Positions 58,393 through 64,000 of a stretch of 64,000 nt of DNA are shown here, piece by piece (the stretch's first letter is position 1; each line of letters begins with the position of its first letter). A program made the translations under genes and the position numbers. The stretch lies in the NCBI RefSeq assembly GCF_003008615.1, contig NZ_CP027657.1:4588001-4652000 (forward strand), given 5' to 3'. Under the pieces are notes generated by a model. It ran no database searches and was not told the DNA's origin. It saw nothing but the letters and a program-made list of their open reading frames with translations. The DNA is from Pseudomonas mendocina. GTDB lineage: Bacteria; Pseudomonadota; Gammaproteobacteria; Pseudomonadales; Pseudomonadaceae.

Positions 58393-60629
58393 CTGTCACT
58401 GCAGTGCAATCGAAAGCCCCTAAGATCGGCCGCCTGGTGGTGGTCGGTCTCGGGCTTATCGGCGGCTCCTTCGCCAAAGGCTTGCGCGAGCGAGGCCTGT
58501 GTCGTGAGATCGTGGGCGTCGATCTGGATGCCGAGTCGCGTCGCCTGGCCGTTCAGTTGGGCGTCGTGGATCGTTGCGAGAGCGACCTGGGTGCCGCCTG
58601 TCAGGGGGCGGATGTCATCCAGCTGGCAGTCCCTATCCTGGCCATGGAGAGGCTGCTTGCCGAGCTGGCTAAACTCGATCTCGGCAATGCCGTGCTCACT
58701 GATGTTGGCAGCGCCAAGGGCAATGTAGTGCGCGCCGCGCGCCAGGCGTTTACCGGCAAGTCCGTGCGTCTGGTGCCTGGCCACCCGATTGCCGGCTCCG
58801 AACAGAGTGGGGTTGAGGCTGCGAACGCCGAGCTGTTTCGTCGTCACAAGGTCATTCTCACGCCTTGCGAGCACAGTGATGACGCGGCCTTGGCGTTGGT
58901 GGAAGGCCTGTGGCGCGAGTTGGGTGCGGATGTCGAGGTGATGGAGGTGGAGCACCATGACCAAGTGCTGGCTGCCACCAGCCACCTGCCTCACCTGCTG
59001 GCTTTTACCCTGGTCGACTCGCTGGCCAAGCGCAGCGAGAACCTGGAAATTTTCCGCTATGCCGCTGGCGGTTTCCGCGACTTCACGCGGATCGCCGGCA
59101 GTGATCCGGTGATGTGGCACGATATCTTCCTCGCCAACCGCGAGGCTGTGCTGCGCACACTGGATACGTTTCGCGACGACCTCGACGCCCTACGCGACGC
59201 GGTCGACGCCGGGGATGGGCATCAACTGCTGGGCGTGTTTACCCGCGCTCGCGTTGCCCGAGAACATTTCAGCAAAATTCTGGCCCGCAGGGCCTATGTG
59301 GACGCTATGCACTCGACCGATCTGATTTTCCTGGCAAAACCCGGTAGCAGCCTGTCCGGACGTATCCGCGTACCCGGTGACAAATCCATCTCGCACCGTT
59401 CGATCATGTTAGGTTCACTGGCCGAAGGCACTACCGAGGTAGAAGGCTTCCTCGAGGGTGAAGATGCGCTGGCTACACTGCAGGCGTTTCGCGACATGGG
59501 TGTGGTGATCGAAGGGCCGCATCACGGTCGTGTGACCATTCATGGCGTCGGTCTCCATGGACTTAAAGCGCCGGCTGGCCCTTTGTACATGGGTAACTCC
59601 GGTACTTCGATGCGGTTGCTTTCTGGCCTGCTGGCTGCGCAGTCGTTCGACACCACCCTGACTGGCGACGCTTCGCTGTCCAAGCGCCCGATGAATCGCG
59701 TTGCCAAGCCGCTGCGCGAGATGGGCGCAGTGATCGAGACCGGCCCGGAGGGGCGTCCGCCGCTGACCATCAAGGGCGGTCAGCGCCTGACGGGCATGGA
59801 CTATCAAATGCCGATGGCCAGTGCCCAGGTCAAATCCTGCCTGCTGCTCGCCGGTATTTATGCCGAGGGCAAGACCTCGGTGACCGAGCCGGCTCCGACT
59901 CGTGACCATACCGAACGCATGCTGCGCGGCTTCGGCTACCCAGTCGATGTCGAGGGCAGTACCGCCACTGTCGAGTCCGGTCACAAACTCAGTGCCACCC
60001 GTATCGAAGTGCCGGCCGATATCTCATCGGCGGCCTTCTTCCTGGTGGCGGCGAGCATCGCCGAGGGTTCGGAGCTGGTGCTCGAACATGTCGGCATCAA
60101 CCCGACCCGTACCGGCGTCATCGATATCCTCAAGCTGATGGGCGGCGACATCACCCTGGAGAACCAGCGTGAAGTCGGCGGTGAGCCGGTCGCTGACATT
60201 CGTGTGCGCGCGGCGAAGCTCAAAGGCATCGAAATTCCGGAAAACCTGGTGCCACTGGCTATCGACGAATTCCCGGTGCTGTTCGTGGCGGCGGCGTGTG
60301 CCGAGGGCCGTACAGTGCTGCGCGGCGCCGAGGAGCTGCGCGTGAAGGAGTCTGACCGTATCCAAGTCATGGCCGATGGTCTGATCGCTCTGGGCGTCAA
60401 GGCTGAGCCGACGCCGGACGGTATCGTCATCGAAGGCGGCGCCATGGGTGGTGGTGAGGTCTGGGCGCACGGCGACCACCGTATCGCCATGTCCTTCAGC
60501 GTCGCCTCGCTGCGTGCCAGCGCGCCGATCCGCATCCATGACTGCGCCAACGTCGCCACATCCTTCCCCAACTTCCTCTCCCTGGCCGCTGAAGTCGGCA
60601 TCCAGGTGGCCGAAGAGGGCAAGGCATGA
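58389..60629 (+). CDS. tyrA-aroA: Fused prephenate dehydrogenase - EPSP synthase
   Basis: 746 aa fusion. Residues 1 to about 295 are TyrA ([36 protein letters not shown]). Residues from about 310 are AroA ([67 protein letters not shown]). The AroA half has the blocks of class II EPSP synthases but keeps Gly where CP4 has Ala (NSGTS versus NAATG). GTG start within the hisC stop (GTGA). The fusion is normal for Pseudomonas and feeds the shikimate and tyrosine branches. Confidence 0.95.
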   Translation: MTVTAVQSKAPKIGRLVVVGLGLIGGSFAKGLRERGLCREIVGVDLDAESRRLAVQLGVVDRCESDLGAACQGADVIQLAVPILAMERLLAELAKLDLGNAVLTDVGSAKGNVVRAARQAFTGKSVRLVPGHPIAGSEQSGVEAANAELFRRHKVILTPCEHSDDAALALVEGLWRELGADVEVMEVEHHDQVLAATSHLPHLLAFTLVDSLAKRSENLEIFRYAAGGFRDFTRIAGSDPVMWHDIFLANREAVLRTLDTFRDDLDALRDAVDAGDGHQLLGVFTRARVAREHFSKILARRAYVDAMHSTDLIFLAKPGSSLSGRIRVPGDKSISHRSIMLGSLAEGTTEVEGFLEGEDALATLQAFRDMGVVIEGPHHGRVTIHGVGLHGLKAPAGPLYMGNSGTSMRLLSGLLAAQSFDTTLTGDASLSKRPMNRVAKPLREMGAVIETGPEGRPPLTIKGGQRLTGMDYQMPMASAQVKSCLLLAGIYAEGKTSVTEPAPTRDHTERMLRGFGYPVDVEGSTATVESGHKLSATRIEVPADISSAAFFLVAASIAEGSELVLEHVGINPTRTGVIDILKLMGGDITLENQREVGGEPVADIRVRAAKLKGIEIPENLVPLAIDEFPVLFVAAACAEGRTVLRGAEELRVKESDRIQVMADGLIALGVKAEPTPDGIVIEGGAMGGGEVWAHGDHRIAMSFSVASLRASAPIRIHDCANVATSFPNFLSLAAEVGIQVAEEGKA

Positions 60630-61291
60630 GCGCCCCGGTAATCACCGTCGACGGGCCGAGCGGCTCTGGCAAGGGCACGCTCTGCGCCCTGCTGGCCAAG
60701 CAACTGGGCTGGAATCTGCTCGATTCCGGCGCGCTCTATCGTCTGCTGGCCTTCGCTGCGGGTAATCACGGTATCGACCTGACCAATGAAGAAGCGCTCA
60801 AGCAGTTGGCTGCGCATCTGGATGTGCAGTTCATCGAAAAGCGCATCATCCTCGAGGGCGAGGAAGTGACCGATGCCATTCGTAATGAGCAGGTAGGGGC
60901 GGGGGCTTCGATGGTCGCGTCCTTGCCGGCGGTGCGTGAGGCGCTGTTGCAGCGTCAGCGTGCATTTCAGGAAATGCCGGGTCTGGTGGCCGACGGGCGC
61001 GACATGGGCACGGTGGTGTTTAGCGATGCCCCGCTGAAGATTTTCCTCACCGCCAGTGCCGAGGAACGTGCCCGTCGCCGCTACTTGCAGTTGAAGTCGA
61101 AGGGTGATGATGTTAATCTCGCGAGTCTTCTCGACGAGATACGGGCGCGCGACGAGCGTGATACCCAGCGCGCGGTGGCGCCGCTCAAGCCGGCAGCCGA
61201 CGCAATCCTGCTGGATTCCACCGAGCTTTCCATCGAGCAAGTGTTAGAACGAATTCTGCGCGAGGTCGCTGATCGCGATCTTGCCGGTTAA
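60626..61291 (+). CDS. cmk: Cytidylate kinase
   Basis: 221 aa. P-loop [22 protein letters not shown], the CMP-site GRDMGTVVF, the lid [12 protein letters not shown] and [16 protein letters not shown] are all present. It starts inside the aroA stop (ATGA). It phosphorylates CMP and dCMP. Confidence 0.96.
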   Translation: MSAPVITVDGPSGSGKGTLCALLAKQLGWNLLDSGALYRLLAFAAGNHGIDLTNEEALKQLAAHLDVQFIEKRIILEGEEVTDAIRNEQVGAGASMVASLPAVREALLQRQRAFQEMPGLVADGRDMGTVVFSDAPLKIFLTASAEERARRRYLQLKSKGDDVNLASLLDEIRARDERDTQRAVAPLKPAADAILLDSTELSIEQVLERILREVADRDLAG

Positions 61292-61327
61292 GGGTTCTCG
61301 GTTGCCTTAAATCGATGAACTCGCAAG

Positions 61328-61370
61328 GAGGCATACGGGAGACCAGTCCTTGTCCCGTAGGCCTCTTTTT
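61328..61370 (+). terminator. Rho-independent terminator between cmk and rpsA
   Basis: Stem GAGGCATACGGGA / TCCCGTAGGCCTC (13 bp, one mismatch), 12-base loop, then five T. It separates the aromatic/cmk operon from rpsA. Confidence 0.85.
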
Positions 61371-61382
61371 ACATGAACGAAC

Positions 61383-61421
61383 CCACATGGTCTGGAATGT
61401 GGTTTGGGCGAATCCCCGCCC
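61383..61421 (+). promoter_or_regulatory. Two-hairpin rpsA leader, probable S1 autoregulatory site
   Basis: Hairpin 1 is CCACAT-GGTCTGGA-ATGTGG (61383-61402), with a GGA in the loop. Hairpin 2 is GGGCG-AATCCC-CGCCC (61406-61421). The SD AGGAA follows before the ATG at 61441. Serial hairpins with GGA loops are the known arrangement for S1 autogenous control in gammaproteobacteria. Confidence 0.6.
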
Positions 61422-61440
61422 TTGATCAACAGGAATCAAC

Positions 61441-63123
61441 ATGAGCGAAAGCTTTGCAGAACTATTTGAAGAAAGCCTGAAATCCCTCGACATGCAGCCG
61501 GGTTCCATCATCACCGGTATCGTGGTCGACATCGACGGTGACTGGGTTACCGTTCACGCCGGTCTGAAGTCCGAGGGCGTCATCCCGCTCGACCAGTTCT
61601 TCAACGAACAAGGCGAGCTGACCATCAAGGTCGGTGACGAAGTCCACGTCGCGCTGGACGCGGTTGAAGATGGCTTCGGTGAAACCAAGCTGTCCCGCGA
61701 GAAAGCCAAGCGCGCTGAATCCTGGCTGGTTCTGGAAGCTGCGTTCAACGCTGAAGAAGTGGTCAAGGGCGTTATCAACGGTAAAGTCAAAGGCGGCTTC
61801 ACTGTTGACGTCAACGGCATCCGCGCGTTCCTGCCGGGTTCCCTGGTTGACGTCCGTCCGGTGCGTGATACCACTCACCTGGAAGGCAAAGAGCTGGAAT
61901 TCAAGGTCATCAAGCTCGACCAGAAGCGCAACAACGTTGTCGTTTCCCGTCGCAGCGTCCTGGAAGCCGAGAACAGCGCCGAGCGCGAAGCTCTGCTGGA
62001 ATCCCTGCAGGAAGGCCAGCAAGTCAAAGGTATCGTCAAGAACCTCACCGACTACGGTGCGTTCGTTGACCTGGGCGGCGTAGATGGCCTGCTGCACATC
62101 ACCGACATGGCTTGGAAGCGCATCAAGCACCCGTCCGAGATCGTCAACGTTGGCGACGAGATCGACGTCAAGGTTCTGAAGTACGATCGCGAGCGTAACC
62201 GCGTATCTCTGGGCCTGAAGCAACTGGGCGAAGACCCATGGGTTGCCATCAAGGCTCGTTACCCGGAAAACACCCGCGTTGTTGCCCGCGTCACCAACCT
62301 CACCGACTACGGCTGCTTCGCCGAGCTGGAAGAGGGTGTGGAAGGCCTGGTGCACGTTTCCGAAATGGACTGGACCAACAAGAACATCCACCCGTCGAAA
62401 GTCGTTAACGTCGGCGACGAAGTGGAAGTCATGGTTCTGGACATCGACGAAGAGCGTCGTCGTATCTCCCTGGGTATCAAGCAGTGCAAGACCAACCCGT
62501 GGGAAGACTTCTCCGGCCAGTTCAACAAGGGTGACAAGATCTCCGGCACCATCAAGTCGATCACCGATTTCGGTATCTTCATTGGTCTGGACGGTGGCAT
62601 CGACGGCCTGGTTCACCTGTCCGACATCTCCTGGAACGAAGCCGGCGAAGAAGCCGTGCGTCGCTTCAAGAAGGGCGACGAGCTGGAAACTGTCATCCTG
62701 TCGGTTGACCCGGAGCGCGAGCGCATCTCCCTGGGCATCAAGCAGCTGGAAGACGATCCGTTCAGCAACTACGTCTCCATCAACGACAAGGGCACCATCG
62801 TCCGTGGCGTTGTGAAAGAAGTAGACGCCAAGGGCGCCATCATCGACCTGGGTAACGAGATCGAAGCTACTCTGAAAGCCTCCGAAATCAGCCGTGATCG
62901 CGTTGAAGACGCGCGCAACGTCCTGAAAGAAGGCGACGAAGTAGAAGCGAAGATCATCAGCGTCGACCGCAAGTCCCGCGTCATCAGCCTGTCCGTCAAG
63001 TCGAAAGACGTTGAAGACGAGAAGGACGCGATGAAGGAACTGCGTAACAAGCAAGACGTTGAAAGCACCGGCCCGACCACCATTGGTGATCTGATCCGTG
63101 CTCAGATGGAAAACCAGAACTAA
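61441..63123 (+). CDS. rpsA: 30S ribosomal protein S1
   Basis: 560 aa with six S1 OB-fold repeats; later repeats show the classical [25 protein letters not shown] and [23 protein letters not shown] patterns. It closely matches the E. coli length. It recruits mRNA to the 30S subunit. Codon use is strongly biased to C-ending codons, as expected for a highly expressed gene. Confidence 0.98.
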   Translation: MSESFAELFEESLKSLDMQPGSIITGIVVDIDGDWVTVHAGLKSEGVIPLDQFFNEQGELTIKVGDEVHVALDAVEDGFGETKLSREKAKRAESWLVLEAAFNAEEVVKGVINGKVKGGFTVDVNGIRAFLPGSLVDVRPVRDTTHLEGKELEFKVIKLDQKRNNVVVSRRSVLEAENSAEREALLESLQEGQQVKGIVKNLTDYGAFVDLGGVDGLLHITDMAWKRIKHPSEIVNVGDEIDVKVLKYDRERNRVSLGLKQLGEDPWVAIKARYPENTRVVARVTNLTDYGCFAELEEGVEGLVHVSEMDWTNKNIHPSKVVNVGDEVEVMVLDIDEERRRISLGIKQCKTNPWEDFSGQFNKGDKISGTIKSITDFGIFIGLDGGIDGLVHLSDISWNEAGEEAVRRFKKGDELETVILSVDPERERISLGIKQLEDDPFSNYVSINDKGTIVRGVVKEVDAKGAIIDLGNEIEATLKASEISRDRVEDARNVLKEGDEVEAKIISVDRKSRVISLSVKSKDVEDEKDAMKELRNKQDVESTGPTTIGDLIRAQMENQN

Positions 63124-63146
63124 GTTCGGGTAATTCATCCAAGAAA

Positions 63147-63171
63147 AGGCGACCTTCGGGTCGCCTTTTTT
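63147..63171 (+). terminator. rpsA Rho-independent terminator
   Basis: AGGCGACC-TTCG-GGTCGCCT with a UUCG tetraloop, followed by a T-run. Confidence 0.95.
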
Positions 63172-63460
63172 GTTTTTGCTGTTCTTGGCGTATTGAAATC
63201 GCTCACAGACCTCTCTTCTAGAGTCCGGCTTCTGTCTAGAAGAGATCGTCTGAGTGTCACTGCGCTGTGTGATTCTGGCTGTGCCGTAACGCTAAATATC
63301 TGCTTGGCATCTGCCTGTTTCTGCGCTGAAGAAATCGCTATATGGGCGGTTACTCCCGATGTTGCGCTAACACCTTGTTTTTTGGGCTGTTCAAAAGCTG
63401 ATCAGCGTGCTAAAACCGAACCGTCGAGTCTTCTAGCCGCTTGAAAAAGAAGGGAAAACC
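63172..63460 (+). promoter_or_regulatory. Upstream region of ihfB with a perfect 11-bp inverted repeat
   Basis: The gap from the rpsA stop to ihfB is 337 bases. Beyond the rpsA terminator it holds TCTCTTCTAGA (63212-63222) and TCTAGAAGAGA (63235-63245) around 12 bases. It is less GC-rich than its surroundings. I see no convincing gene. GAAGGGAAAACC precedes the ihfB ATG. Confidence 0.55.
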
Positions 63461-63745
63461 ATGACCAAGTCGGAGTTGATCGAAAGAATTGTCACTCATC
63501 AAGGTCAGCTGTCCTCCAAGGATGTTGAATTGGCCATCAAGACCATGCTAGAGCAAATGTCCCAGGCATTGGCCACGGGGGATCGTATCGAGATTCGCGG
63601 CTTTGGGAGCTTCTCGCTGCACTATCGCGCGCCGCGGGTAGGGCGTAACCCAAAAACCGGGCAGTCGGTGCGTCTGGATGGCAAGTTCGTGCCGCATTTC
63701 AAGCCGGGTAAAGAGCTGCGTGATCGGGTCAATGAAGACGAGTGA
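63461..63745 (+). CDS. ihfB: Integration host factor subunit beta
   Basis: 94 aa, DNABII family. It begins [10 protein letters not shown], has the dimer core [30 protein letters not shown], and the DNA-arm [15 protein letters not shown] with the intercalating Pro in RNPKTG. It partners IhfA (not in the window) to bend DNA. There is a long leader upstream. Confidence 0.97.
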   Translation: MTKSELIERIVTHQGQLSSKDVELAIKTMLEQMSQALATGDRIEIRGFGSFSLHYRAPRVGRNPKTGQSVRLDGKFVPHFKPGKELRDRVNEDE

Positions 63746-63973
63746 CTGCGCTTCGTCCTTCTCGCTGGTGGAATTCTCCTGATTAGGCGATGGCCTGGCG
63801 TCACGCTTTTGTCATGCTTGCGAAATCATGGAAAATCGGCAAAATGTGCGGGCTTTCACAAGGCGTGCCCTTGCCAGATTTCCAGTTGGTTCAGATAGTT
63901 GCGATTTTCTGAGCCGTCTTCCGCACTACTGGGCTGAGCCCCTTTAGATTTGCCAGTGTTAAAGGATTGACTC

Positions 63974-64000
63974 GTGCGGTACCCCTCGATTGTTCATCAC
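63974..64000 (+). CDS. Possible start of a further gene, cut by the window end
   Basis: AAAGGA at 63961-63966 stands 7 bases before a GTG that opens VRYPSIVHH and runs off the window. It may equally be non-coding. In other pseudomonads the region after ihfB often holds surface-polysaccharide genes. Confidence 0.25.

Noticed and set aside
61462..63138. 558-codon minus-strand frame opposite rpsA
   Set aside because: Same reason; rpsA is certain and the reverse frame repeats with the S1 domains.
63193..63444. 83-codon Cys-containing frame upstream of ihfB
   Set aside because: TTG start without ribosome-binding site, atypical composition, and it runs through the inverted repeat; treated as non-coding leader.

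Overview
This is a GC-rich, gene-dense chromosomal window that reads as a Pseudomonas genome. The right end carries the gene order gyrA-serC-pheA-hisC-tyrA/aroA(fused)-cmk-rpsA-ihfB. Other blocks match neighbourhoods I recall from P. aeruginosa: recQ/hsbD/marR/fimV-like/plpD, plcP/glycosyltransferase/cyaB, cpxR/cpxP-like/cpxS, rnm/yciO/scpAB/rluB, ubiG/mupP/yciK and mtaD/mtnA. A non-aeruginosa species such as the P. mendocina/oleovorans group is plausible, but that is inference. I saw no rRNA or tRNA gene, CRISPR array, prophage or intact insertion sequence.

Left end (2-13618): the 3' part of a very large LapA-type RTX adhesin gene (its 5' end lies outside the window), a small gene, and convergent lapG-lapD. 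LapG is the periplasmic protease that releases such adhesins, and LapD is the inside-out c-di-GMP receptor that restrains LapG. This is a complete output module for biofilm attachment.

13783-25737: a DUF454 membrane protein, a YecA/UPF0149 protein, recQ, an HsbD-type diguanylate cyclase, a MarR regulator, a FimV-like LysM protein, the patatin autotransporter PlpD, a SelW-like thioredoxin-fold protein, a DUF6515 protein, an EamA transporter and CsaA.

25940-35373: an AraC regulator diverges from a plcP-like phosphoesterase plus glycosyltransferase pair. Four 11-bp-phased PhoB half-sites precede the pair, which points to phosphate-starvation lipid remodelling. Then come the adenylate cyclase CyaB, an HD-domain protein, an Mpo1-like protein, a second AraC regulator and two tandem trkH paralogues.

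35526-45055: a YkgJ cysteine-cluster protein, a 160-bp MITE-like element, a nitroreductase, the Cpx envelope-stress operon with a candidate CpxR box and an internal terminator-like hairpin, YciI, then rnm-yciO-scpA-scpB-DUF1289-rluB.

45133-51328: a second diguanylate cyclase, yciK, mupP (MurNAc recycling), ubiG, and the divergent methylthioadenosine genes mtaD and mtnA.

51553-64000: gyrA with a structured leader, serC, pheA, an unexpected stand-alone cysC, hisC, the tyrA-aroA fusion, cmk, rpsA with a terminator plus a two-hairpin leader, and ihfB. Housekeeping synteny dominates. The least explained signals are cysC inside the aromatic operon, the MITE-like element, the ihfB and fimV-like leader inverted repeats, and the Pho-box array.
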